From WHSW01 sp033856255 (GTDB lineage: Bacteria; Actinomycetota; Thermoleophilia; Solirubrobacterales; 70-9), in contig JAWVFH010000004.1 of the NCBI GenBank assembly GCA_033856255.1, positions 84,627 through 148,626 on the forward strand: 64,000 nucleotides of DNA. Reading direction: 5' to 3'. The translations under genes were made by a program, and so were the position numbers. The notes beneath the pieces are model-generated. The model saw only the letters and a list, made by a program, of their open reading frames with translations, did not search any database and was not told the origin of the DNA. Below are positions 7,839 to 17,399 of this stretch, piece by piece (the stretch's first letter is position 1; the number at the start of each line of letters is the position of its first letter).

Positions 7839-8585
7839 ATGTACCGATTGATCCTCGTTGGCTACGACGGTCGCCCGACCGGTCGCGACGCGCTCGCCCT
7901 CGCCCGTGGCCTGGCTGCGATCGAGGGATCGAGCCTGGTGCTCTGCGTCGCCCTCGAGCTCGATCCCCTGGCGACCCCGGCCCACGCCTACGAGCGGGCG
8001 ATGGCCGAGGCCGAGGAGCGCCTCTCGGTCGAGGCGCGCGAGCAGCTCGGCGAGACCCCGTTCAGGATCCGGATGGTCGGCGGGGTCGCACCGCCGCGCG
8101 CCCTGCACGAGGTTGCCGAGGAAGTCGGCGCCGACGTGATCGTGCTCGGCTCGACCCATCGCGGGGGGCTCGGCCGGGTCCTCCCCGGGAGCGTCGGGGA
8201 GCGCCTCCTGCACGGCGCGCCCTGCGCGGTGCTGATCGCGCCCAGCGGCTTCGCGGGTCGTGAGCGCCTCGAGATCGACCGGATCGGCGTCGGCTACGAC
8301 GGCAAGGCAGAGGCCGGGCACGCCCGCACGACCGCGGCCGCCCTGGCGGAGGAGCTCGGCGCGTCGGTGGAGACGATCACGGTGACCGGCGATCAGGGCG
8401 CCGACCCCGCCGACCCGGGCGAGGCGGCGACGGAGCTGGTCGAGCGCTCCCGCGAGCTCGACCTGCTCGTGGTCGGCTCGCGGGGCTACGGCCCCGTCCG
8501 CCACGCCCTGCTTGGCAGCGTAACCTCGAAGCTGATGCAGGCCGCGGCCTGCCCCGTGCTCGTCGTCCCGCGTTCGACCGATTGA
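7839..8585 (+). CDS. Tandem-domain universal stress protein
   Basis: 248 residues made of two UspA folds. The first begins YRLILVGYDGRPTGRDALALARGLA and ends with the ATP-type loop GSTHRGGLGRVLPGSVGERLL (shown in part) plus APCAVLIAP. The second starts IDRIGVGYDGKAEAGHA and has GSRGYGPVRHALLGSVTSK and CPVLVVPRS. Both halves keep the G-x2-G-x(9)-G-S nucleotide-binding pattern, so both may bind ATP. Proteins of this type are induced by starvation, redox or hypoxic stress in actinobacteria. It is transcribed divergently from rpmE and is followed after one base by a hydrolase gene, so the two probably form an operon. Confidence 0.92.
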   Translation: MYRLILVGYDGRPTGRDALALARGLAAIEGSSLVLCVALELDPLATPAHAYERAMAEAEERLSVEAREQLGETPFRIRMVGGVAPPRALHEVAEEVGADVIVLGSTHRGGLGRVLPGSVGERLLHGAPCAVLIAPSGFAGRERLEIDRIGVGYDGKAEAGHARTTAAALAEELGASVETITVTGDQGADPADPGEAATELVERSRELDLLVVGSRGYGPVRHALLGSVTSKLMQAAACPVLVVPRSTD

Positions 8586-8586
8586 A

Positions 8587-9432
8587 ATGGTGGTAATGAG
8601 AAGCGCCGTCACGCTGCCGCAGGGAACGATCGCCTACGGCGAGTCCGGCCCCGCCGACGGCCCTGCGGTCGTCTTCGTCCACGGCGCCTTCGTCGACGGC
8701 ACGCTGTGGCGCAAGGTGGTGCCGGAGCTCGAGGGGTCGCTGCGCTGCATCGTCCCCGACCTGCCGCTGGGCTCGCACCGGACGGCGATGAACCAGGGCG
8801 CCGACCTCTCCCCTCCCGGCCTGGCGAAGCTGATCGCCGACCTGATCGCCGCGCTCGACCTCTCCGACGTCACCCTGGTCGGCAACGACACCGGCGGGGC
8901 GCTCTGCCAGCTGGTCGTCACCCGCCATCCGGAGCGGATCGGGCGGCTCGTGCTCACCCCCTGCGACGCCTACGAGAACTTCCTCCCGCCGGCGTTTCGC
9001 TACCTGCAGGTGCTCGCGCGCCTTCCGGGAGGCGTCGCGTCCGTCGCCCAATCGATGCGGATTCCGGCGGTCCGCAGAATGCCGATCGCCTTCGGCTGGC
9101 TCGCGAAGAGCCGGATCCCCGGCGACGTGCTCGCCCACTGGACCGAGCCGATCATCCGCGACAAGGCCGTGCGCGCGGACGCCCGCGAGGTCCTGCGCGG
9201 GATCGACAAGAAGTACACGATCGAGGCGGCGGCGAAGCTGCGCGACTTCGGCGGGCCGACGATGCTCGCCTGGGCGACCGAGGACCGCTTCTTCAAGCCG
9301 AAGTTCGCCGAGCGGCTCGCGGCCGACATTCCCGGTTCGCGGCTGGAGTGGATCGAGGACTCGCGCACCTTCGTCTCCGAGGACCAGCCGCAGCGACTCG
9401 CCGGGTTGATCGGAGACTTCGCGGCGGGCTAG
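8587..9432 (+). CDS. Alpha/beta hydrolase with Asp nucleophile elbow and no visible catalytic His
   Basis: 281 residues of alpha/beta-hydrolase fold: oxyanion motif VVFVHGAFVDGTLWR, nucleophile elbow LVGNDTGGALCQ with aspartate at residue 101 (haloalkane dehalogenase/epoxide hydrolase type), and late strand TMLAWATEDRFFKP with a candidate acid. At the place where the general-base histidine normally sits (GHF...ED.P) the sequence reads SRTFVSEDQPQRLA, with threonine at 261. Activity is therefore uncertain, and the protein may be non-hydrolytic. It is one base after the stress-protein stop; a second ATG at 8596 is also possible. Its stop shares CTAG with the convergent acetyltransferase. Confidence 0.82.
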   Translation: MVVMRSAVTLPQGTIAYGESGPADGPAVVFVHGAFVDGTLWRKVVPELEGSLRCIVPDLPLGSHRTAMNQGADLSPPGLAKLIADLIAALDLSDVTLVGNDTGGALCQLVVTRHPERIGRLVLTPCDAYENFLPPAFRYLQVLARLPGGVASVAQSMRIPAVRRMPIAFGWLAKSRIPGDVLAHWTEPIIRDKAVRADAREVLRGIDKKYTIEAAAKLRDFGGPTMLAWATEDRFFKPKFAERLAADIPGSRLEWIEDSRTFVSEDQPQRLAGLIGDFAAG

Positions 9433-9989
9433 TCCCCGGCCGCGCGCAGACCCCACGGCGGGGTGGCGAGCTGGACCGCACCGCCGGCCAGGACCCGCAG
9501 GACGCCGGCCATGTGATCGCCGATCCCCTCGGCCGGGATCTCGATCTCGACCTCGACCGTGCCAGCCTCGCGCGAGATCACGTCCGCGGGACCGAGCGAC
9601 GAGAGCACGTCGTTCATCTGCTCGTTGCTCGCCAGCAGCAGCGCCGTGAAGCGTTCGATCCCCTCCTCACGGGCGCGCTGGGCCAGCAGCGCGCAGAGGA
9701 TCGTCCCCAGGCCGCGGCCCTGCCACGCGTCGATCACGGTCACCGCCGCCTCGGCGCGCCCGCCGTCCTCGAGGCGGACGAAGCGGGCGACCCCGACCCC
9801 GGACCCGGTCTCCGGATCGAAGGCGATCAGCGCCTCGTGGTCGTGGTGGTCGACCTCGGTCAGATAGCGCAGCTCCGAGTCGGAGAGCTCGTCGACCGCG
9901 GTCATGAACCGCTGATAGCGCGACTGCTCGCTGAGTTGGTCGAACGCCCGCGCCAGGGCCGGCTTGTCGGCGGCCTCGATCGGGCGCAC
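9429..9989 (-). CDS. GNAT family N-acetyltransferase
   Basis: 186 residues from a GTG start, with the GNAT layout: RPIEAADKPALARAFDQLSEQSRYQRF, the strand HEALIAFDPETGSGVGVARFVR, and the acetyl-CoA loop VIDAWQGRGLGTILCALLAQRAREEGIERF (Q-x-x-G-x-G/A; parts given). A C-terminal beta-rich extension of about 60 residues follows. In-frame sequence upstream reads RLRDDSAVV, typical for this subfamily, so a non-standard start somewhat further upstream is possible; no ATG, GTG or TTG is visible there. The acceptor substrate is unknown. Tail-to-tail with the hydrolase gene. Confidence 0.85.
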   Translation of the reverse strand: MRPIEAADKPALARAFDQLSEQSRYQRFMTAVDELSDSELRYLTEVDHHDHEALIAFDPETGSGVGVARFVRLEDGGRAEAAVTVIDAWQGRGLGTILCALLAQRAREEGIERFTALLLASNEQMNDVLSSLGPADVISREAGTVEVEIEIPAEGIGDHMAGVLRVLAGGAVQLATPPWGLRAAGD

Positions 9990-10056
9990 GACGACGGCCG
10001 AGTCGTCGCGAAGCCTGACCTCGGCCGGAATGGCGACCGCGGTCCGACCCCTTGGC

Positions 10057-11766
10057 TCAGACCTCTTGATAAAGCGGCCCGTCGCCGCCCTCGGGCATCG
10101 TCAGGCGGCCACCCTTGGCGTTGATCGCGCCGCACTGGACGCAGTTGGAGGCGGTCACGTGGACGTCGACCTGGGCCGCCCCGTTCTCGAGCTGGTCGTC
10201 GGGGATCTCGTAGACCTGCGCCGGGCAGAGGTTGACCCAGGTCTTCGCCAGCTCGCGGGGGACGTGGCTCTGGACCTTGACGTGGTTGGGAGCGTCGTCG
10301 CGGGTCGCGTTGCCGGAGAGGAAGACGGAGTCGAGCTTGTTGAAGGTGAGCTTGTTGTCGGGCTTCGGGTAGTTCTCGTTGGCGCCGCCGTCGACCATCG
10401 CGACCTCGGTGTCGGGCTCGTACTTCCACTTCCCGCCCGGAAACAGGCCCTTGGTGATCGTCATCGCGCTGGCGATCGCGCCCCCGAGGAAGAAGCCCTT
10501 CGAGAACGGCGCCCTCATGTTGCGCGACTCGAAGAGGTCGTTCTCGATCTGCGACTTGCGCACCTTCTCGTCGTAGGCGTCGAGGTTGACCGAGTCCTTC
10601 TTGAGCGCCTCGAAGATCGCCTCGGCCGCGTAGATGCCGGCGTGCATCGAGTAGTGGATCCCCTTCAGGGTCGGGACGTTGACCATGTTCGCGGCGTCGC
10701 CGGCGATCGCCATCCCGGGGACCGTCAGCGAGCGGGGCATCGAGTAGTAACCGCCCGAAGGAATGGTCTTGGCCCCCCACGCCACGCGCTCGCCGCCCTC
10801 CAGCATCTTGCTGACGAAGGGATGGGTCTTCAGCTCCTGGAGAAGGTCATGGCAGGACAGGGTCGAGTCGGTGTAGTCGAGCCCGATCACCAGCCCGATC
10901 GCGATCTTGTCCTCGCCCATCGGGTAGATGAAGCTGCCGCCGAACTCGTTCCACTTCGCGCGCTTTCGCAGCGGCCAGCCCATCGTGTGGATCACCCGGT
11001 CCAGGGGCTCCTTCACCTTCCAGACCTCCTTGACGCCCAGCTCCCAGCGGACCGGAAGGGTGCCGTGGAGGTCGAAGTAGTCGAGCGCCGCCTGGGTCAG
11101 GTGGCCGAGCGTGCCCTCGGCGAGCACGGTCGTCTTCGCGACCACGTCCGAGCCGGGCTCAAAGTTGCCGAGCGGCCCGCCGTCCTTGCCGCGCCCGCGG
11201 TCACCGGAGCGGATCCCGCGCACGATCCGGTCCTCGACCAGCAGCTTGTCGGCGACCGTCTCGGTGAGGATGTAGGCGCCCTTCTCCTCCGCCTGCTCGG
11301 CGAGGAAGCGCGACAGCTTCGAGACCGAGATCACGTAGTTGCCGTGGTTGCGGAAGTTGGGCGGCATCGGCTTCAGCGGCAGCGCCCTGCGCTTGGTCAG
11401 CAGGTAGACGGCGTCCTTGGTCACCTCCTGGTAGGCGAACGGCCAATCGGAAGGGTCGAGATCCGGGAACAGCTCCCGCATCGCGGAGGGCACCATGTTG
11501 GCGCCGCTGAGCGTGTGGGCGCCGCAGACCTTGCCCTTCTCGATCACGGCCACCGGGACCTCGCCGAGCCGCTCCATCAGCTTCGGCTCGTCGGCGAGCA
11601 GGTCGAGCAGCCTGTTGGCGCAGGCGAGGCCCGCCGGGCCGCCGCCGACGATCGCGACGCCAACCTCGATCCGCTCGTCCTCGGGATCGGTCGGCGGCGC
11701 GATCAGCGCATGCTCGTCGAAAGGCGGTGGATAGTCCTTCGGCTCCACCGCCGCGCCGGACGTCAT
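10057..11766 (-). CDS. Electron-transfer flavoprotein:quinone oxidoreductase
   Basis: Passes electrons from reduced ETF to the membrane quinone pool. 569 residues, close to the usual size. The FAD motif is VGVAIVGGGPAGLACANRLL. Membrane/quinone-region segments include RWELGVKEVWKVKEPLDRV and HTMGWPLR, and SFIYPMGEDKIAIGLVIGLDY and AGDAANMVNVPTLKGIHYSM are strongly conserved in ETF-QO. The C-terminal iron-sulfur region has CPAQVYE (C514) and NCVQCGAIN (C542, C545). The fourth cluster cysteine found in mitochondrial and proteobacterial enzymes is isoleucine 548 here. It lies seven bases after etfA, so the three genes form an operon. Menaquinone is the likely acceptor in an actinobacterium (inference). 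Confidence 0.93.
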   Translation of the reverse strand: MTSGAAVEPKDYPPPFDEHALIAPPTDPEDERIEVGVAIVGGGPAGLACANRLLDLLADEPKLMERLGEVPVAVIEKGKVCGAHTLSGANMVPSAMRELFPDLDPSDWPFAYQEVTKDAVYLLTKRRALPLKPMPPNFRNHGNYVISVSKLSRFLAEQAEEKGAYILTETVADKLLVEDRIVRGIRSGDRGRGKDGGPLGNFEPGSDVVAKTTVLAEGTLGHLTQAALDYFDLHGTLPVRWELGVKEVWKVKEPLDRVIHTMGWPLRKRAKWNEFGGSFIYPMGEDKIAIGLVIGLDYTDSTLSCHDLLQELKTHPFVSKMLEGGERVAWGAKTIPSGGYYSMPRSLTVPGMAIAGDAANMVNVPTLKGIHYSMHAGIYAAEAIFEALKKDSVNLDAYDEKVRKSQIENDLFESRNMRAPFSKGFFLGGAIASAMTITKGLFPGGKWKYEPDTEVAMVDGGANENYPKPDNKLTFNKLDSVFLSGNATRDDAPNHVKVQSHVPRELAKTWVNLCPAQVYEIPDDQLENGAAQVDVHVTASNCVQCGAINAKGGRLTMPEGGDGPLYQEV

Positions 11767-11773
11767 CGGTGCC

Positions 11774-12751
11774 TCAGCCGCCCTTCTTGGCTTTGATCGC
11801 CTCGGTCAGCTTGGGCATGATCTTGTGCAGGTCGCCGACCACGCCGAGGTCGCAGAACTCGAAGATCGGCGCGTTCGGGTCCTTGTTGATCGCGAGGATG
11901 TTCTCGGAGCTCTGCATGCCGACCTTGTGCTGGATCGCGCCGGAGATCCCGGCCGCCAGGTAGAGCTTCGGAGCAACCGTCTTCCCGGTCTGGCCGATCT
12001 GCGCCGCGTACGGGTACCAGCCGGCGTCGACGACCGCGCGGGTCGCCGCGACGGCTCCGCCCATTGCGTCGGCGAGGTCCTCGGCGAGCTTGAAGTTGTC
12101 CTTCTCGCCCAGCCCGCGGCCGCCGCCGACGAGGATGTCGGCGTCCTCGATGTTGACGTCGGCGCCCCGCTGCTCGCCGCGCTGGCGCATCCGCGCCCTC
12201 GTCGACCATTCGGAGAGCTCGACCTCGACGTCGACCACCTCGGCCTGCCCGCCGCCGCCGTCGTTCATGTCGAAGGCGTTGAGGCGGCTGATGATGATCC
12301 CGGGCTCGCCGACGTAGCCGACGTCGACGATCGCCGAGTCCTGGAGCACCGGGCGCTCGGAGATGAGCTTGCCATCGGCGACCTTGACCGCGGTCACCTC
12401 CATCGTCACACCGGCGTTGAGGCGCGCGGTCAGGCCGGCGCCGATCTCGAACCCCAGCAGGCCGCCGCCGAAGAGGGCGTAGGAGAAGCCCTCGTCGCCG
12501 ATCACCTTCGCCATCACGTCGACGATCGGCTGCGCGAGGCCCTCGGGGGCCGACTTGCAGCGGAAGACGCGCTTTGCGCCGTAGGCGCCGAGCCCGGCCG
12601 CCGCGTCATCGGCAATCTCGCCCACGATCACCGCCGCCGCCTCGGTGCCGAGCTCGTCGGCGAGCCTCGCCGCCTCGGAGATCGCACCGAGCGAGTTCTT
12701 GTTGAAGTTGCCCTCGTCGTCGTGCAGGGCGTAAACCAGGATGCCCGCCAT
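11774..12751 (-). CDS. etfA: Electron-transfer flavoprotein alpha subunit
   Basis: 325 residues. Carries the FAD of the ETF heterodimer, which accepts electrons from acyl-CoA dehydrogenases. The C-terminal FAD domain is clear: VGGGRGLGEKDNF, GWYPYAAQIGQTGKTVAPKL, YLAAGISGAIQHKVGMQSS and ILAINKDPNAPIFEFCDLGVVGD. The N-terminal domain is a typical adenine-nucleotide-alpha-hydrolase fold (ILVYALHDDEGNFNKNSL). The start codon directly abuts the stop of etfB with no gap. Confidence 0.96.
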   Translation of the reverse strand: MAGILVYALHDDEGNFNKNSLGAISEAARLADELGTEAAAVIVGEIADDAAAGLGAYGAKRVFRCKSAPEGLAQPIVDVMAKVIGDEGFSYALFGGGLLGFEIGAGLTARLNAGVTMEVTAVKVADGKLISERPVLQDSAIVDVGYVGEPGIIISRLNAFDMNDGGGGQAEVVDVEVELSEWSTRARMRQRGEQRGADVNIEDADILVGGGRGLGEKDNFKLAEDLADAMGGAVAATRAVVDAGWYPYAAQIGQTGKTVAPKLYLAAGISGAIQHKVGMQSSENILAINKDPNAPIFEFCDLGVVGDLHKIMPKLTEAIKAKKGG

Positions 12752-13543
12752 CTAGATCAGCTTCCTTTCGTCCAGCCAGGCGACGATCTTCTCGACCGTC
12801 TCGTTGGTGTCCTCGTCCTCGATGATCTCGCCGGCCTGCTTCTCAGGCGGCGGGTTGATCTCCAGGACCTGCGTCTTCGAGCCACCCTCGCCGACCTGAT
12901 CGGCCTCGATCCCGACGTCGCCGGTGGACTTGGTGTCGAGCGGCTTCTTCTTCGCCCCCATGATCGCCTTCAGCGACGGGTAGCGGGGCTCGTTGATCGC
13001 GTCGCCGACCGAGATCACGGCCGGCAGGTCGATCTCGACCGTGTCGTAGCCGTACTCCGCCTGGCGCTCGCAGACGAGCTTGCCGTCCTCGATCTCGATC
13101 TTGATCACCTGCGTCAGCGACGGCATCTTCAGGTGGTCGGCGACCACGGCGCCGATCGTGTAGCACTCGCCGTCGTCGGACTGCTGGCCGAGCAGCACGA
13201 GGTCGGGCGACTCGGACTCGAGCACCTTGGCGAGCGCGTATCCGGTCGCGCAGACGTCGGAGCCCTCGAGCGCGGAGTCGGTCAGATGAACCGACCGGTC
13301 AGCGCCAAGCGCAACCGCCTTGTGCAGGGCGCGCGCGGCGGTCTCCGGGCCCATGGTCACGGCCACGATCTCGTCCACGTCGGCGTTGCCGCCCTCGCGG
13401 ATCTGCATCGCCGCCTCGATGCCGTGGGTGTCGAACGGGTTGAGGTTCTTCTCGCCCGAGCGGTCGAGCCGCTTGGTTCCCGGATCGATCCGCTTTTGCA
13501 CAGCGGCGTCCGGGACCTCCTTGACGAGACAGCAAATCTTCAA
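12752..13543 (-). CDS. etfB: Electron-transfer flavoprotein beta subunit
   Basis: 263 residues, partner of EtfA; binds AMP and docks on acyl-CoA dehydrogenases. Family features are MKICCLVKEVPDAAVQKRID, NPFDTHGIEAAMQI, LLGQQSDDGECYTIGAVVADHL (part), the conserved GDAINEPRYPSLKAIMGAKKK region, and a C-terminal helix. The start is TTG. It is fixed by a strong Shine-Dalgarno (AAGGAGGA, 13551-13558) seven bases upstream, unlike most neighbours, which look leaderless. First gene of the etfB-etfA-ETFQO operon, behind a palindromic operator. Confidence 0.96.
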   Translation of the reverse strand: MKICCLVKEVPDAAVQKRIDPGTKRLDRSGEKNLNPFDTHGIEAAMQIREGGNADVDEIVAVTMGPETAARALHKAVALGADRSVHLTDSALEGSDVCATGYALAKVLESESPDLVLLGQQSDDGECYTIGAVVADHLKMPSLTQVIKIEIEDGKLVCERQAEYGYDTVEIDLPAVISVGDAINEPRYPSLKAIMGAKKKPLDTKSTGDVGIEADQVGEGGSKTQVLEINPPPEKQAGEIIEDEDTNETVEKIVAWLDERKLI

Positions 13544-13576
13544 GTCAGGGTCCTCCTTGGGGAATGAGCGGCGGGC

Positions 13577-13606
13577 ATATTACTGGATTGACTGACGAGT
13601 CAGTCA
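13577..13606 (-). promoter_or_regulatory. Promoter and 18-bp palindromic operator of the etf operon
   Basis: TGACTGAC-GA-GTCAGTCA (13589-13606) is a perfect 8+2+8 palindrome. On the minus strand it ends six bases before a TAATAT -10 box (complement of 13577-13582), so it covers the -35 region. The layout TGAnTGAn2-4TCAnTCA resembles the TetR-type FadR box of Bacillus fatty-acid genes (TGAATGA...TCATTCA), which there also controls etfBA. Repression by an acyl-CoA-responsive TetR regulator is inferred. Confidence 0.65.
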
Positions 13607-13643
13607 GGTACCCGCTCTGGGCTTGTTCATGCGCCGCGCGCCT

Positions 13644-14051
13644 CTACGCCCGCGAGGCGACGGCGCCTTCGATGAACTCGACGATGTCGTCGGTGGTCGC
13701 GCCCGGCGTGAACACCTCGGCGACGCCGAGGCGCTTCAGCTCCCCGACGTCGTCGGCGGGAATCGTGCCGCCGACGGTGATCACGACGTCGCCGGCGTCC
13801 TGCTCGCGAAGCAGGTCGACGACGCGCGGCACCAGGGTCATGTGAGCGCCCGAGAGGATCGAGAGGCCGATCGCGTCGGCGTCCTCCTGGACCACGGTGG
13901 CGACGATCTGCTCCGGCGTCTGGTGCAGGCCGGTGTAGATCACCTCCATGCCCGCGTCGCGCAGGGCCCGGGCGATGATCTTCGCGCCCCGGTCGTGTCC
14001 GTCGAGGCCGGGCTTGGCGACGACTACGCGGATCTTGCGGGCTTCACTCAC
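13644..14051 (-). CDS. icmB: B12-binding subunit of acyl-CoA mutase (IcmB-like)
   Basis: 135 residues, a free-standing cobalamin-binding domain. The base-off B12 signature is present: LDGHDRGAK (D-x-H-x-x-G; the histidine ligates cobalt), SGAHMTLV, and GGTIPADD. Size matches the small subunit of isobutyryl-CoA mutase (about 136 residues) and of two-subunit methylmalonyl-CoA mutases. The likely partner is the large subunit at 14879-16537, 0.8 kb upstream on the same strand with two unrelated genes between. GTG start, preceded at seven bases by TACGCT. Confidence 0.9.
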   Translation of the reverse strand: MSEARKIRVVVAKPGLDGHDRGAKIIARALRDAGMEVIYTGLHQTPEQIVATVVQEDADAIGLSILSGAHMTLVPRVVDLLREQDAGDVVITVGGTIPADDVGELKRLGVAEVFTPGATTDDIVEFIEGAVASRA

Positions 14052-14058
14052 GCGGGGG

Positions 14059-14064
14059 AGCGTA
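14059..14064 (-). promoter_or_regulatory. Putative leaderless -10 box of icmB-like gene
   Basis: TACGCT on the minus strand ends seven bases before the GTG start at 14051. No Shine-Dalgarno is visible between them. The same hexamer occurs before the response-regulator gene (14496-14501, nine bases before its ATG). Confidence 0.4.
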
Positions 14065-14093
14065 GTGCAGCTAGGCGCGGGTGAGCGCCGCCG

Positions 14094-14486
14094 CTAATCC
14101 CCGTCGAGCGCCGCCGCGATCCGCTCGACGAGGTCCTTGGGCGAGAACGGCTTCTTGATGTAGTCGTCCGCGCCGGCCTCGAAGCCGCGCTCGACCGAGT
14201 CCTCGTAGACGCTCGCCGTGAGCAGCAGGATCGCGACCCCGGCGAGCTCCTCTGACGCCCGCAAGCGCTCGGTCACCTCGTAGCCGTCGAGCTTCGGCAT
14301 CATCACGTCGATCACGCAGACCTGCGGCCGGCGGCGCAGCGCCACCTCGACCGCCTCCTCCCCGTCGCCGGCGGTGATCACCTCGTAGCCGGCCCGCTCG
14401 AGCCGGAAGACGACCAGCTCCCTGACGTCGGCGTCATCGTCGGCCACCAGGACCAAGGGCCCGTCCCGATTTGCGCTCGAGCTCAT
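14094..14486 (-). CDS. Single-domain response regulator (CheY-like)
   Basis: 130 residues, receiver domain only. Phosphorylation-site features are the acidic pair in LVLVADDDADVREL, the phosphoacceptor aspartate in VCVIDVMMPKLDGYEV, the threonine in ILLLTASVYEDS, and the lysine in DDYIKKPFSPKDL. No output domain and no kinase gene nearby, so it must act through protein contacts or a distant histidine kinase. Start ATG at 14486 with TACGCT nine bases upstream. Confidence 0.92.
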   Translation of the reverse strand: MSSSANRDGPLVLVADDDADVRELVVFRLERAGYEVITAGDGEEAVEVALRRRPQVCVIDVMMPKLDGYEVTERLRASEELAGVAILLLTASVYEDSVERGFEAGADDYIKKPFSPKDLVERIAAALDGD

Positions 14487-14523
14487 CCCCGGCTCAGCGT
14501 AACCGAGGCGATGGGTTCCGAGC

Positions 14524-14835
14524 TCAGCTGCCGAAGCCGGTCAGCGACCCGGTCACGGAGAGGACGACGACCAGGATCGTGATCACGGCGAGCAGCCCGA
14601 CGAGCGCCAGGAAGGCCGGCGTCATCCCCTGGCGGGTGTCGTCGATGCCGTGGACCTCATCGGGAGCGACGACGACGGGCTCGCCGCCGGACTCGCCGAT
14701 GTGCTCCTCCTCGGCGCGCAGCCTCGCCGCCGCCTCGGCGCTGGCACGGTCGGTGTGGTTGGAGACGGCGACGTCCTCGTCCTCGCGGACCACGTCCCAG
14801 CCGTCGACCTCGTTTCGCACGACCTTCAGAGCCAT
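14524..14835 (-). CDS. DUF2188-like small protein with C-terminal membrane helix
   Basis: 103 residues. The N-terminal half (VVRNEVDGWDVVREDEDVAV, then HTDRASAEAAARLRAEEE) has the GW-V and A-x-A-A-A spacing of DUF2188. A linker leads to one hydrophobic helix (PAFLALVGLLAVITILVVVL) and a short glycine/serine tail, so the soluble part is probably cytoplasmic. No function known. Upstream TATTCA lies six bases before the ATG. Confidence 0.65.
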   Translation of the reverse strand: MALKVVRNEVDGWDVVREDEDVAVSNHTDRASAEAAARLRAEEEHIGESGGEPVVVAPDEVHGIDDTRQGMTPAFLALVGLLAVITILVVVLSVTGSLTGFGS

Positions 14836-14878
14836 GCCGATTGAATACCCGCCGTGCGCGGCGGGGAAACGGGCGCGC

Positions 14879-16537
<1,659 letters not shown>

Positions 16538-16557
16538 CGGTACCGGTGATTCTACGG

Positions 16558-17331
16558 TTAGCCCAGCGGCAAGAGGGTGCGCAAGACGGCGAGCATCGCC
16601 GCCTCGCGGATCACGCCGGAGGCCAGATCGCGGTAGATTGTCTTTTCCCGGTGCGCCAGCTTGCCGACCGGGTCGAGGCGAGTCGTCTGCACTTCGACCG
16701 TCGAGGCGGTCGCTTCGGGCGCAGCGGCGACCCCCGCCGATTCCTCGAAGGCGATGCAGCCGAGGATCCCCTGGGCAATCAGTTCCGCGCGCTTTTCCGA
16801 CCCTTCCGGGCTCGGGTGCAGGTTGTCCGGTTCCAGCAGCCCGGGGTCGTGGTTGACCAGGCTGGCGTAATCCGGCGTCTGGGTCCCGGGGCGCGAGGCC
16901 GCGAAGCGGTGGACGACGCTGTTCTTGCCGTGGTTGTCGGCGCCTTCGACCGTGTAGCCGTGGATCGTCGGCACGACCATGCAGCGGTCGCCGATCTGCG
17001 CCGCCACCTTGCCCAGGTTTTCTTCGAGGATCTGCGGATAGTGCGGGTTGTCGTTGGTGCCGCCGTCGAAGACGATCACGTTCTGCGACGGGTCGTAGCT
17101 CTCTTCGAAGAGTTCGAGGATTTCGTAGGTGTTGGTGCCGCCGACCGCGTTCACGGTCAGCTTGATCCCCGGCAGGAAGTTCGGCAGGTAGGTGGAGCTG
17201 AGTTCCTCGAGGCTGTCGCCGACGACGAGGACGTTCGCCCGTGGCGCTGCCTGGGCGGCGGGCGCCGGCACCGCCGCCAACAGCACGACGGCCGCGACCA
17301 CGACTCCCCCTGATCTCCAAAACCGCGGCAT
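16558..17331 (-). CDS. Secreted SGNH/GDSL-type hydrolase
   Basis: 257 residues. A signal peptide is clear: MPRFWRSGG, a hydrophobic VVVAAVVLLAAVPAPAAQA stretch, then cleavage near AQAA. Catalytic blocks of the SGNH family are VLVVGDSLEE (block I serine), GGTNTYEI (glycine block), FDGGTNDNPH (block III asparagine) and DNLHPSPEGS (block V Asp-x-x-His). It probably hydrolyses an ester or O-acyl group outside the membrane; the substrate is unknown. The gene ends 20 bases before icmA on the same strand. Confidence 0.85.
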   Translation of the reverse strand: MPRFWRSGGVVVAAVVLLAAVPAPAAQAAPRANVLVVGDSLEELSSTYLPNFLPGIKLTVNAVGGTNTYEILELFEESYDPSQNVIVFDGGTNDNPHYPQILEENLGKVAAQIGDRCMVVPTIHGYTVEGADNHGKNSVVHRFAASRPGTQTPDYASLVNHDPGLLEPDNLHPSPEGSEKRAELIAQGILGCIAFEESAGVAAAPEATASTVEVQTTRLDPVGKLAHREKTIYRDLASGVIREAAMLAVLRTLLPLG

Positions 17332-17386
17332 CGCCGAGTTTTGTACAGCAAGCGAAGGACCGCCGCAGCTCTTCCGCGCGGTGGCT

Positions 17387-17392
17387 TAGCCT
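17387..17392 (+). promoter_or_regulatory. Putative leaderless -10 box of the lipoprotein gene
   Basis: TAGCCT ends seven bases before the ATG at 17400, with no Shine-Dalgarno between. It is one of a series of TANNNT boxes placed 6-9 bases before start codons in this window. Confidence 0.4.
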
Positions 17393-17399
17393 TTTGACA

